A stretch of 64,000 nucleotides of DNA from Certhia americana (taxonomy: Eukaryota > Chordata > Aves > Passeriformes > Certhiidae), in the NCBI GenBank assembly GCA_018697195.1, contig JAGMWU010000040.1, positions 496,001-560,000 of the forward strand. The letters run 5' to 3'. The position numbers were made by a program, and so were the translations under genes. Below, piece by piece: positions 27,001 through 39,139 of the stretch. How positions within the stretch are numbered: the stretch's first letter is position 1; every line of letters begins with the position of its first letter. The notes below the pieces were generated by a model. That model worked only from the letters and a program-made list of their open reading frames with translations, did no database searches and was not told the origin of the DNA.

Positions 27001-27957
27001 CATAACAATGCAATGCAAATTTCATTGGTTTCAGTAAAAGCATAACTAATTCTTTGTATCCTATAATAACTTCAGTTATTCTTTAAATGGCAGTAAGTCA
27101 AGATTGTTCTGTTGAAGAGTAAGTTGCAATAGTTTGAAAGGTGGAAAATTTATCATCACCGTGTAAGAACATGGAGATTAAGTTTCATCAAAAGTTCTTC
27201 AGTTTCAAAAAGATTTGAATTAATGGCATAGAATAGCTAGATATTTCACTGGAAAAAGGAGAATTAAGAGGTTGAGAAGAACATATTCAGCAAATGCAGG
27301 TGTACAGCCATTATTTTCATAATGAAAGTAATTTTGATTTCTGAAATTCAGAACACCTGGAAAACGTTCCTTTAAACAGAGGAGATACAGATTAATACTA
27401 ATAATCTAAATTGAATACATCCACAGAGACAATGATTAAAATGCCCTGAACAAAGGCAGGGGAAGTTTGCCAGGAGACTTTACCTAGTCTGATTTCTCAA
27501 GGATGTATCATGGAGTTGTTCTGTTTAATGCTGGTGTGTAAGTTGGTACATTTGTTAGAACTAATGTTAGGGCTTTGAAAGGTCTGGTGATATGAGAATT
27601 TCTGCTGGCAGCACAGTCCAAAAGAGATCAGTACAGGGAAGAAATGGAGTATTTTTCAGGAATAGCCAGGTGACCTAGGTGATAATCATAAAAGTGAAGG
27701 TAAAATAGTCAGTAATGTATAAGCAGAATTTATCCTTTATCATGGGCACTCCTTGGTCAGAACTTAAGGAGGAGAAGGATGTGCATCTAGTAGTTGCTCA
27801 AAGAGAAATTAAGAGTTTTCCTACCATGATGGCATTAAAAAGGCAAAAGCAATTCTAAATACTTTAGACAAGCCATTTCCATGAGAGCTAGCAATGCCAG
27901 GCAATATCTCACTGGTTCATCTGGACCATTGTGTGTCATTCTATGCACCTGCATATT

Positions 27958-27978
27958 AAAAAAAAAAAAAAAAAAAAA
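27958..27978. repeat. A21 homopolymer
   Basis: Twenty-one consecutive A, followed by several hundred bases of A-rich sequence with further short A and T runs at 28027-28034 and 28136-28146. No retrotransposed gene body is recognisable upstream. Confidence 0.95.
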
Positions 27979-28714
27979 TAATCTCAATTAAAGGAGTTTA
28001 AAATAGTGAATAAAAAGAATGTAATTTTTTTTTTACATTTTTTACAATTGTGTTAAATAAGAAACAAGTACTAAAGCACATCTAAAGTTAGAAAAAAAGA
28101 GGTCACAAGAAAAATTTGTAAAAGTTATTGTCATTAAAAAAAAAAAGAAGTTTAAAAATGATAAAACTTGGGTTCCAGATTATCCCCCTATCAAAAGATA
28201 AAGAACAATTAATATTGTTAAGGTGAGGCTCTAATAGTTTATAAATGGGTTGGAATCAGCAGCAGATGCTTGGCCTAGATGGAAATTGTGGGTGCATCTA
28301 TTGTAATATTTTAGTTGGAAGCAGTAAAGTACCTTTTTGAAGTGGCCTCTGAGGTACCCCTGTGGCTGTGCTTTGTCTCAGTTGAGCAGTCTCACTCTGC
28401 ACTGTTTCCTTTCAGCTGAAACTGAACTGGAAGTTGCAGTCTGGAACCGCATTTGGTGCTGCTTCTGCTGATGGCTTCTCAGTTGACAGAACCAGGCTAG
28501 AGCTGCTAGGAAGTAAAATCCTGGGAAGTGCATATGCTATGGATGTCAGGCTCTTAGCACAACTGTATCATTATCTCTGTCTGCTACTGTTCCTGTAACT
28601 TGACTGAAAAGAAAAATGCTGAGTTTATGATTCAGTTTCTGTTGGATTTCTTACTCATAGTTCAGAAAGTCAAAAAATACCTATCCTAATGCCAAAGAAA
28701 TTAATTTAGCATTT

Positions 28715-29030
28715 ATGGTGTCATCTGCAAATTTACTAATGAAAGAGCCAATACCCACATCCATATCACCAATAAAAATATTAAACAGAACTGGCCCCAG
28801 CACAGACCCCTGAGGGACACCACTGGTGCCTGGCCCTCAGATGGGTGCAGCACTGCTCACCACCACTCTCTGGGTCCTGCCATCCAGACAGTTCCTAACC
28901 CAGCACAGAGTGCTCCTGTCCAAGCCATGGGCTGCAGCTTTTCCAGGAGTGTGCTGTGGGAGACAGAGACAAAGGCCTTGCTGAAGTCCAAATAGACAAT
29001 ATCCACAGCCTTTCCCACTTGGTCATAAAA
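28715..29030 (-). mobile_element. CR1 non-LTR retrotransposon, reverse transcriptase segment, inverted
   Basis: Read on the minus strand, this is the middle of the CR1 second open reading frame. It shows the block encoding the conserved FSKAF-like motif (from ggacttcagcaaggcctttg), the GVPQG-like region (ggtgtccctcaggg), the ctgtttaatatttttattgg block, and the catalytic FADD codons at 28720-28731. The frame is damaged and a part in the middle appears deleted, so it is a dead fragment. It lies head to head with the plus-strand CR1 tail starting at about 29031, sharing an overlapping piece in opposite orientation. A 5' inversion during insertion or two separate insertions could both explain this. 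Confidence 0.93.
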
Positions 29031-29086
29031 TGAGATATTATGGATGAGGGTATTGAATCATTCATTAGTAAATTTGCAGATGACAC
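28718..29086. repeat. 26-bp perfect inverted repeat at the CR1 head-to-head overlap
   Basis: Positions 28718-28743 are the exact reverse complement of 29061-29086. Both copies include the codons of the reverse transcriptase FADD motif. The wider overlap of the two CR1 pieces is about 50-60 bases, with mismatches on the far side of the perfect core. Confidence 0.9.
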
Positions 29087-29903
29087 TAGGAGCATGTGTC
29101 GATCTGTTGGAAGGTAGGAGGGCTCTGCAGAGAAACCTGGGACAGTTGAATGGATGGCAAGAGTCCAATAGGATGAGGTTTAATAAGTCCAAGTGCTATG
29201 TTCTGCATTTTGCCCACAATAACCCCCTGCAGTGTTACAGGCTGGGGTTGGTGTGGCTGGACAGCGCCCAGGCAGAAAGGGACCTGGGGGTGCTGGTGAC
29301 AGCCAGCTGGACATGAGCCAGCTCTGTGCCCTGGTGGCCAAGAAGGCCAATGGCATCCTGGCCTGGATCAGGAATGGTGTGGCCAGCAGGAGCAGGGAGG
29401 TCATTCTGCCCCTGTACTGGGCACTGCTGAGGCCACACCTTGAATGCTGTGTCCAGCTCTGGCCCCTTAGTTTGGGAAGGACATTGAGACCCTGCAGTGT
29501 GTCCAGAGGAGGTAACAAGGCTGGAGAGGGGCTGGGAACACAAACCCTGTGAGGAATGGCTGAAGGAGCTGGGGGTGTTCAGCCTGAAGAGGAGGAAACT
29601 CAGGGGTGACCTTAGCACTCTCTACAACTCCCTGAAAGGTGGCTGTAGTCAGGTGGGGTTGGTCTCTTTCTCCAGGCAGCAACTGACTGAAGGAGAGGAC
29701 ACAGTCTCAAGCTGTGCCAAGGGAAATATAGGCTGGATATCAGGAGAAAGTTCTGCCTGGGGAGGTGGTGGAGTCACCATCCCTGGATGTGTTTAGAAAA
29801 GAGACTGGATGTGGCACTTGGTGCCATGGTTTAGTTGAGGTGTCAGGGCATGGGTTGGACTCAATGATCTTGGAGGTCTCTTCCAACTTAGTCATTCTGT
29901 GAT
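29031..29903 (+). mobile_element. CR1 non-LTR retrotransposon, 3' part of pol and 3' UTR
   Basis: The plus strand carries the FADD catalytic codons at 29073-29084. After them come the C-terminal CR1 blocks: the NKSK-like region near 29185, the [12 protein letters not shown] region near 29275, and the segment encoding [13 protein letters not shown] near 29320. Next are a PHLE-like block near 29435 and the [16 protein letters not shown] block near 29560. It closes with the CR1 3' end, ggttggactcaatgatcttg followed by catctt-style tail sequence and a single degenerate attctgtga terminal unit. The coding sequence passes through three different frames (about 29044-29316, 29232-29552 and 29497-29796), so it is a frameshifted, inactive copy. 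CR1 normally leaves no clear target duplication and none is seen. Confidence 0.96.
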
Positions 29904-30000
29904 ACATATGATGTTAGTGGTTTACTGGTGTTTGAAAAGTAGGAGAAGGACTTAAGTCTTTAATGCTTTCTAGGAAAAATTATCTTTATTTATTGTTATA

Positions 30001-30012
30001 CACACACACACA
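30001..30012. repeat. (CA)6 microsatellite
   Basis: Six CA units followed by acaaatac and, 30 bases on, another short CA run. Too short to be highly variable, but a possible marker. Confidence 0.85.
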
Positions 30013-32379
30013 ACAAATACAGATATATACACATTTGCACACACACGATCTTGCAGAGCAGACTCATATTACACTATGATGCCTTGAAAGAACAGACCTT
30101 TCATGTAGTCTTATTAATAGCTTTTCTTTTGCTTACAGTGTTTACTACATGCCAGTGTACTATATTAATTACAAGGACTTAGCCCTCATTTGCTACATCA
30201 AAGAAAACAACCAATACAATCTTGGACCCCAAACAGCTTATTGACTTCCCAAATAAAATAATTTGCCTAATGTTGTGAGATAATTAGAGCAAAATTTGGC
30301 TAGCTATGGACACATGGTCCACAGACATAAAGAAAATCACCTTACATGTATGCATAGCATGAGTGGTTGGTGTTTACGGGGTGCCTGGTCACACGGTCTG
30401 CACTTAAACATCTCACTGTCCTAATATTCCAAGGTACACTCAGTAATTGTAAAAGTAGTGATTTACTGCTAGGTAAGATGTAAGGTTGTTAATACTCAGT
30501 GAGTATTTTACTGCTGATGCATGAGAACGCCTAGAGGCTGCAAAATGTGAGAAGCAGGTACGTACGTCCAGTAAAACTTCAATGTTCCAAAACTTAGCTG
30601 CCACGTAATGCCTTTTCAACCATTTCTAGATGAAGAGCACTGTGCAAGCATTCCCACTCCTAGGTCAGTGCTGTTAACAGTGGACTGGTACAACAGGCTT
30701 TAAACAGGGGTACTCAGAGCAGGGGGGGACCAGCTGTAGGGTTCAGATTTGGATCAATCCATTGCAGAGCTTCTGTCCTTCCAACTCTTATGCTGAGCTT
30801 GCTCTCTACAAATTTCTCATGTTCACTGGCTCCCCAAACCAGGGATCCGCCCACCTTTGTTACCATTGAACAAACAGCTTCTGCAAGCTGAGGCCTTGCA
30901 GGATCATGTAGCTGAATACACAAGTGCTCTTGGTGGCCCAAAATGTTTCTTATGAGGTTTTAGTCAATATAGGCGGACAAGTAAATCGAAGTACTTGGGC
31001 AGCTAGACAATTTATCCCCTGCAATGTCTATAATTCCTTCTAAGAGGAGCCTCGTGTTTCTGTCAACAATTGATTTTAAGCATTATTTCTGTCTTGAAGA
31101 TTATCAGACTTAACGCTTCTTCTGGGAAGAAGTCAGTAAAACAGGTAACCACAGATTACTTTTATTTTTAGTAAAATTTTCCTGGCTCATTAAGGTGCCA
31201 TTCAGTTTTGTTAATGTTATTGCTGTTGTTTTCTCTTTTCAAAGAATCAAGAGCCTGTAGCATGTAATTCCCTTGGTTTCAACTCTGATGTGTTAAAAGT
31301 GCTCTGGGTTTGATGGAAAATGGACAGTGTTGTGTTGCGCTACTTTTAATTCTTCTGTTTCTACTTGGGCTATTTCACACTTTTGGGATGGAAAAATAAT
31401 TTGCTGAGGATTGCAGAATATTGCAACGGTAATCTGCATTCAGTCTCCCAAATATTTCCTGTATTAATTGTAATGAAAGGTGTTTAGCTATCAGAGCTCC
31501 CAGAGCTCACGTCAAACTCGGACAGACTTAGGGACTGTGGCGTGCACTGCAGCACCAAGGCACGCTCTGTGTTATTAATCAAGGTTTCTGGAGAAGGTCA
31601 TTAACAGACTTCATAAAATCACTAGTGTTTCCTTTCTCACCTTCAGGCAAGACAGCAATTGGCTTTTCTCTGTTTGCAGGTGAGAGAGTCCTGTGATAAA
31701 GAGGCATTTTGTTGTATAGGGAACCATTTCAAGTGGGTAGTCTGATAGCATCACATGACTGGGTCAACAGTGACTTTATTTTACAGCTTCAATTCAGTGC
31801 CAGGTTACACTCACAAGGGAAAGGGGGTAAATGAGTAACTTTGAATTCTGAAGAGCATGCTAGCAAGACACTGACTGAATATAAACTTCATTTATGCATC
31901 CTCTGTAACTCGGTCACAGCAGAAACTTGTGTTTACTCCTCAGAATTATTTCTCGGTGTGGTAAACACTTATTACAACAAAGTGAGAAAAGATCCTGTTT
32001 GTGACTGAAGGCAATATTCATGATTGAAGCACACAGTCCAAATGTATCCCTTAGCTAGCTTTGGCTCAGCCAAAGAGTGACAGATGTGTCCTGCAAGGAT
32101 TCCTCTCAGTGGTTCTTAACTCTGGGGTCTAATGTTTGTCTTACCTGCATTCATAGCTGCTGAAATATGTAGATGGATGTAGAGGAAGGCTGAGGATCTT
32201 AGGTTCAGCTCTGTTTTTATCCTGAATACCAGATGAAGCCTCTCTTTCACAGCTTGTCATTGAAGAAAGAAGTATCTGACATAAAATCAGTAGTGGGGAG
32301 AATATTGCTCTTCCATACCTGCTAGCAGCAGGGACATCTCTTCCTATAGTCCATCTTCTCCTTGTCTGTTTCAAAACCA

Positions 32380-32412
32380 GTAAACCACCTTTGGACTGGT
32401 AAACCACCTTTG
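32380..32412. repeat. 14-bp direct repeat, period 19
   Basis: The word gtaaaccacctttg occurs at 32380-32393 and again at 32399-32412. It looks like a small slippage duplication. Confidence 0.9.
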
Positions 32413-33717
32413 AGACTAATTTTTAGTGGCTTTAGAAGTTCCACATTAGTTGTCTTTGACAGGTTCCACTAAATCAGTTGAAATGCACTAAATTCAGCTA
32501 TTCTAAAACTGCACCTAAAAAGTGATATGTACCAACTTATGACTGTGCAGACAATTTCTGAGAATAATTAAAATCAAACACATGTTTCAAACACTCCCCA
32601 AGCATATTTTGTAACTGCCAAGATTTACTGAAATAGCAAGAAATAAATCTTTTCATATTGTATCTGTATTTCCAACACAGTTTTCAAAAAATTTCCATAC
32701 AACATAAAATAAAAATCTATCAATATAATGTCTATGTGAGACGGGCTAGAATTGTTATATATCCGTTGTTCCTTGAAAGCCTTCCTTTGAGCCTTTTCCC
32801 TGCACAAACATGCAGGAGAGCATCCCTAGCATGGTAAGCTTCAAGTGTGAATGGGAAAAATGCTGATTTCAGGTTGTGTGCACCTCAGGCTGGTTATGGA
32901 GAGGCACATCAACCTCAGCTTGTGCATACAGAAAGGATGTGTGAAATCTCACCAGGTGTCAAGAGAATTGTAATGGAGCAGCCAAGAAGAGTAAGGAAGG
33001 CAAAGCTTGGAAACAAGGAGAAGAACTTGAGCTAATTTATTTACTTATCTACTTTTTTATAGTGATATAGTTTTCCATAAAATGGCCTGTTTCTGGGAGG
33101 AGCCAAAACTGAACTTGGATCACTGCTGAAACAGCAGAAATCCAGAAGCATTTGCACTCTTCAAACTTTCAATGAGTCTCTAACTACATAGGATAGGTAT
33201 AAAGGGTATTTTCATCTGATCAACGAAGCAACTGATTGTGTCAGTAAAAATACTTTGGTCCATCTCTGTTAAGATTCTCAACATAATAATGGGTTTCTGG
33301 TTTGCTGCTTGATATTCTTTCATCTGTAATATAAACAAGCAGTCAAAGACAGCAAACTGTGACATCCTCCCTTACAAAGATAAATAAGGATCAATCTTTT
33401 CTGACATTTTGCCTAATAAAAAAGCTACAAACAAGGCAGGGAAAGAAAGCAAACAAAAATGCTTTCAAAAGAGAGGATAAGAAACAGGGAACAACTGTCT
33501 GGAAAGATATATGTTCCTCATGAAAAAACCCAACAAACAAAAATAAGGCTAAAACTGACAGCTCTATTTGAAAGATAGTGAAAATATTTATTTTCTTGTG
33601 ACTTTCAACATATAATGTCCTAATTTTCACCCCCACTGTTTAGTTGGCTGCTTTTAAAACAAAAAATCATCTCAGTACCACATTGTGCATTAAAGAAGAT
33701 GAATTTGCAGATGATGC

Positions 33718-33733
33718 TTTTTTTTTTTTTTTT
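33718..33733. repeat. T16 homopolymer
   Basis: Sixteen consecutive T in AT-rich unique sequence. Confidence 0.95.
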
Positions 33734-36700
33734 AATATGAAAAGGAACAAAAAAGTTAGCATTTCTTTCTCAAGGGATTAATCATCAGCTTTTCATTTCC
33801 TGGGGTTTGGTATATATCTTGATAAATGTTCGTTGAAATAGGATTAAAAATAACTTGTGAATATTAATTGTTGAATTAAATTCCCATTCTGAAAAACTTT
33901 TAAAATTTGGGAGAAAATGGTTGCGTGATTTAAAAGTACCCTAGGTACTTTTGTGAATGCCTAACAAGAACTCATTTCATAAATCAGTTTGACCTTGCGA
34001 GAATTAAAATAATGTTGGTAATAATCTTTTATAAAAGGATTGCTTGGTAGATGTTGAAATTAATCTGTCTGCATAGTACTCCTCATTCTCCTGTTTCTCT
34101 CTGTTAATATTCTCTTTCCTTTTGGTTGTGAATTCCTCATTTTCTACATACTCTTAGGTCATGTCCCAGTGATGAACTCATTTTCAAAAAGCTAAGTAGT
34201 AGCACACTGCATTATTAAAATGATCATCCTTTTGAGGTAATCACCTAATGTATTTAATCAGTAAAGGTACTGCAAGGCATAATGGGAATTATGCAAACTA
34301 ATATTTCATGTGGCAAACACATGGCTCCAGCACATGGGTAGTTTTTTCTCACATAAGTAAATACATGTACATGCCTGAGTGTTTGCAAAACATGACATGG
34401 TGTCATGGATCTTATCTTGGATTGAATTCCTGCAGATCTTGGACAAAGTAGAGCATAGGAATCCACTGGCAGGTTCCATGGCTACTCCTTTTAGAACATA
34501 GTGAAAGCATTGCTAACATGACTGAGCCTTGGCAGAAGGGTAGTGGTGTCCATCCCATGAGAAAGCAGGAATTAAAATAACTTCCATCATATCTAGGTGG
34601 CTGGAGCTCCCATTGGAATGATTTAGTACTGGTGACATTTAATTGTATAACACATCTTCTAAAAAGCAGTAGGATTTTCTGATTTTTTGTCTCTTTGTTT
34701 TTGATTAAAATTTTAATAAATAAATTAGAAAGGGATGAATTCTGAAGAACGTTTCCCATCTTCTTTCATCAGTCATTGTTATACTGAGATATTGCTTTTT
34801 TTATAAAAAATAATTTCAGCATCATCAAATTCCAAAGTGGAAAGATATTTATGTCAATTTCCACTTTTAAAGTGAGGAAAGTACCTTTTGAGAAGTCCAT
34901 GAAAATAAAACCCCATCATATCATGAAAGATACTGGCTTGATCTGTTATAAAAGACCTACCTATTCTCAAAATGGGATAAAATGCCATTGAATTTGGAGA
35001 TAAAAGGTAAAATAATGATAAAAGAAAGTACTATTGACTCTAGATAAACATGCTGCCTCCTTTGAACCAGAATTGAATGCAAATTTGTCTTGATCTCCAA
35101 GTTACACAACAAATAAATTTGCCAAGTATGCTTTCTTTTCTTCAATGTTTCAAGTAACAGGTTTATATTTCAGCTGGATTTTTCAATAGAACATAGAATA
35201 AAGATTTTGTCATGGAATGGGAGGAAAGAAAACTTCAGTTACTGAAAAATATAAAATCAGAAGATTGTATAAGGTCCTTTTCCTAAACTTTATGCTGGGG
35301 CCATTCAGTTATGTAACATGCTCTGAAGATGTACATTAGCCTGTTAGTAGTATGGAAAGACTATGGAAATACAGATTCTAAGTTAATGTGGTGCTTAAGC
35401 AAATAATGAACTTTGGAAATGTGAATAATGCCATTGAACACATATGAATACATATTCATGAATCTATGGAAGGCAGCTGCAAGTTGTTGCTTTCTTTTTG
35501 AACCATAAATAAGACAAAACCGTATCACATATGCTTGTATCTTCATTTTATGAAGTGTCTCAGCCTGGAAGAGGAAAGAAAACTTGTTTCTATGTTTCCC
35601 CAGTCCATAAGTCTGGAGGTTTTAGAACAGTTAGTGTGGTACATGATGAAAGAAACCAGTTTTATATTGTCTTAATCCATTTTCTTTAGAAGCACTAATG
35701 GTTTAAGAGAAAATGTGTTAATTGTACTCTAAAAGGAATTCAAGGAGAATCCTATGAGAAAAATAGATAGCACATTGAGCAAAAGAGGGAAGAGTGTAGA
35801 ACTAGATTTCATACACAGTCTACACTTAAAGCTGTCATTACTGAGATAATGATGCCAAGATTTTTTTAAAAGAGAACCTTTTAAAGAGAAAAGGATGCCT
35901 GACATCTATGAGCCTTTAATAGGAATTGGACAACTAACTCCACTTTCTAACTTTGAGAAATTCTTGCAATTACGGAATGCTATGAAGCATTTTGCAAATA
36001 CATTCTTTAGATGCCTGTCTCCTGCCCTATATTTTTTCTATTGGTATCTGTGTATTAGTTTTAAGGTACTGTACAGTATTTTAAAAATTTCTGGTCAACA
36101 GAAAATGCCATCTATTTCTACCAGAAGCATCTGAATTGAGAAGTTTCGAAACACCATTACTGTTCTAAGCAAATCAATAGAAGTATTTACTGTACAGTTT
36201 ATGTGATCCTTCTGGCAGCATTTTTTAGCCACAGTATTGGGTTAAAATTTTTAAGAGCCCTCTGATTTCGTTTACGTGTTTGTAAATTCACAAATCGACT
36301 AATTACATGCTACAGCAGTGCAGCTATTTTCAAAATGTGGTCTCATGAGGTATTACTGGTGTGGGGTGAAAATGAGTTGATGATTTACCTTTTCTTCTTC
36401 ATATTGCATCCTAATGTGTTCCAGTCAAAATAGGTGGTGTTACGTTTCTCTGGTTTGCTATTACAGGTGTGATCGTAGCTAAATTGAAGTGGTTAGACAG
36501 GGAACATCTCATAAAGATTGTGACTGGCTAAAATAGATCTGCTGTGACAAATGGCACACGAGTGTGACTGCAGTTAGCTTTCCCAGCTAGGAAGGCACCT
36601 GAAGGTCTGTTTAGTTGCCTGATCTCTCCCCCAAGCTTAAAGCTCTGTTTTCTGAATTCAGCAGTTGTAATTTGTAACTATGCAGGGAAAGGAAAGACTC

Positions 36701-38357
36701 TTAAGTATTTGGGCACCCACTGAGTTTTCCTTTCCCTAGCTGAGTTAAGAGCTTCAAGGATCAAACTGCTGCTTATGCACAAGGTGTGCAGGAGATAGGG
36801 GGACAACAGAAGTCCCTTTGTATTTAGTCATAATTTCATGTTTGTCAAGTCCTCTGAAAGTTAAACCTGCCTCCCCATCCAGTATTGCTGCTTACATGTT
36901 TTTGATTGTCCAGTCTCTGTTGAGACTTTTCAATGATCTGAAGACATAATTTTCTTCTTCCTATGAACTATGCTTTATATGGCTGGAGGTAATGTGTTTT
37001 TATCACAGAAGAAAGCTGCATTTTGATGTTTCAGCCAGATAGCTGGATTGTGTACTCATTTCCCTCTGAATGGGGACAAAAATGAATAGTCATTTGTGGT
37101 TGTATCCTTGTGCTCAAGCAAATTCAGCAGTGAATTTTCCATTATGTTTCAATAGCAGATTTTTTTTAATTCAATGGACATCAGTGTCTCAAATATTGGG
37201 GGAAATTAGAATGAAAAATGTAAAGAAAATTATTGTCTCACAACTTGATATTTTGATTAAGTTGGATGCTTGTATTTGTAATTGATACTTGTGCTTAAGC
37301 CAGAGAAAATCCTGGGAGGATGGGTTAAATAAGGTTCTGACTTGATTCTCAGACAGAAATTGGCACATGCTTATTATATCCTGGTAAAAAAAAAGCATCA
37401 CCCAGTGTGTCTTACCTGAAGACTGAATTCTATTTATAATGTCCAGTAACTCTGTATTTGGAAGACACAGAAAAATCCCATGAAGATGAATTTATATCTA
37501 GTTATGTGTAAGTGGAATTTTCCTTTTCATCTCTGTACCTGTCTTTATAAGCATAACAGTAGTAGCCTTGTTATTTAATGTACATGAAGTAGTTATTTAC
37601 ATTTGCCTAGTTTGACAAAACATCCATCCCAGACATGCCCTCTTCAAGTCTGGCATACATAGAAGTACTTGGTCTTGTCTTCCTGTACTCAAATGCAGGC
37701 TCAACACATTTTCTGTTGCTAAAGTGCTTTTTGTAGTGTTTGACAGTGAGAATGCTGGGTTAGGAACGTTGTTTTTCAGGGACCAGTGTTACTTATCCTT
37801 GTTACATAGCTGGACAATAAAAGTGCCATAACCTGGAGCTCCCCAGTGAGTTTGTGGCAATACCATTTTAAGCTCTACTGGTAGCATTTGTGAGAATATT
37901 TTTGCATATATTCCCTTTATAATTGTAGCTTTTCTAAATTATCTCTTTAATTACATTCTGATGAAATATCCTGGATGAAATCCTGATTCCAATAAAAGCA
38001 TTTATGTTCTTGATAACAAAATAACCCAGCCAATTTCTATGAGACCTGAAAGCCTGAAGCTATAAATTTGTCTTAAATAACACTGTGTGATGGAAAAGGA
38101 AAAATATGAAAGAATTTGAGCTTCAAATTGGAGACTAACTTTAATGTTCTTTAGGGACAGCATCCAAAATTCTGTTCTCATGGTATGTTTTTCAGTAACT
38201 GCTTGGCACAGTATTTCTAGCATAAAATGATGTTATGAATGGTTTCCGTAGGCTTGAGTCTTTAGAAAATTGCATCTGTAGGAGAATTGTGCTGTTTTTC
38301 CTAGTCAAAACTAGGATGGAAAAACTCTAATTTACAGATTTACAGTTTGGTGGTCAC

Positions 38358-38390
38358 TTTTTTTTTTTTTTTTTTTGGGAGGGGGTGTTT
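38358..38390. repeat. T19 run followed by G-rich and G/T-rich sequence
   Basis: Nineteen T are followed directly by gggagggggtgtttg and another T run. Its composition matches the other G/T-rich tracts in this window. Confidence 0.9.
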
Positions 38391-39139
38391 GTTTTTTTAA
38401 ATTTTAGTCAATTGCTTTTAGCACTTTGTGCAAAATCCCTAAGCTTCCATGAAATACATCAAGAAACACTGTCTACCTCAGACCCTTCCTTTAAAGAAAG
38501 ATTGTATTGTAATTGGTATTGATAGATGCTATTTCCATTCTTTCACATTAAGCAAACATAAATCCATACCATCAAAAAGAAGGCAATTAATAAGTTGCTT
38601 AGATCAGGCTAAAACAGGCAATGGAAGAAGAAAATGTAATTTTCCAGCTTGTGTTTTCATTATTTATTTGGAGTTTGTTGTTAATAAAACATTGCAACAC
38701 AGAACAAGGTAATACAACTCATAGATTGCCTTATTATCAAGTATCCTCAAGGCACTTCAAAATAACATCAAAAAGGAGACCAAAAGACAATAGCTCATCT
38801 GTATGAGAGGCTTAAAGCTTTTGTTGAAAATGTAATGAGTAGGGGGTCCCATCAACTTCAAAAGAATTTTGTTTAGGGTTATGCCTCTCCCTTTTTATTT
38901 TGCTTTGTGTTTGTTTTGTTTACTGTACTTCACAGGAGGAATCGTTGCAGAGACAGTGGGGGGAAATAGTTCTCATACCAGTGATCTGCTGGCCAGTGTT
39001 TGCAGAGTCATGGAAAGAAGAGTTTAGTGGGAGTTCCATGACAGTGCACTGCTGTCTGCGTGCAGAAAGAAGGCCTAGGTGGTCACTTACTACACATTGT
39101 TTGTAGGTACCACACTCCAGAGCTACCACAGATGGTGTA

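Larger units (their letters stand above)
15391..28714. other. AT-rich non-coding stretch, no gene seen
   Basis: Two open frames stand out by length only: minus 21622-22125 (167 codons) and plus 22387-22887 (166 codons). Neither has a recognisable domain, and overlapping frames on the other strand are of similar quality, so I do not call them. The stretch also holds A17 at 16025-16041, a 12-bp hairpin at 18978-19006, a homeodomain-motif cluster at 23893-24000, A21 at 27958-27978 and AT-rich sequence to the edge of the CR1. An imperfect palindrome near 22637-22668 contains gaagtcaatgg and ccactgactt, a motif style I have seen in old amniote repeats, but it is too short to classify. Confidence 0.65.
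29904..39139. other. AT-rich non-coding stretch, no gene seen
   Basis: Contains a short CA microsatellite at 30001-30012, CpG-retaining patches at about 30371-30610 and 31509-31565, and a 14-bp tandem word at 32380-32412. T16 lies at 33718-33733, a 12-bp palindrome tactgtacagta at 36067-36078, and a T19 run followed by G-rich sequence at 38358-38390. Open frames are all 115 codons or fewer and unrecognised. Confidence 0.65.

Noticed and set aside
36067..36198. Two short palindromes around ctgtacag
   Set aside because: 10-12 bp palindromes of this kind occur by chance in a window of this size.
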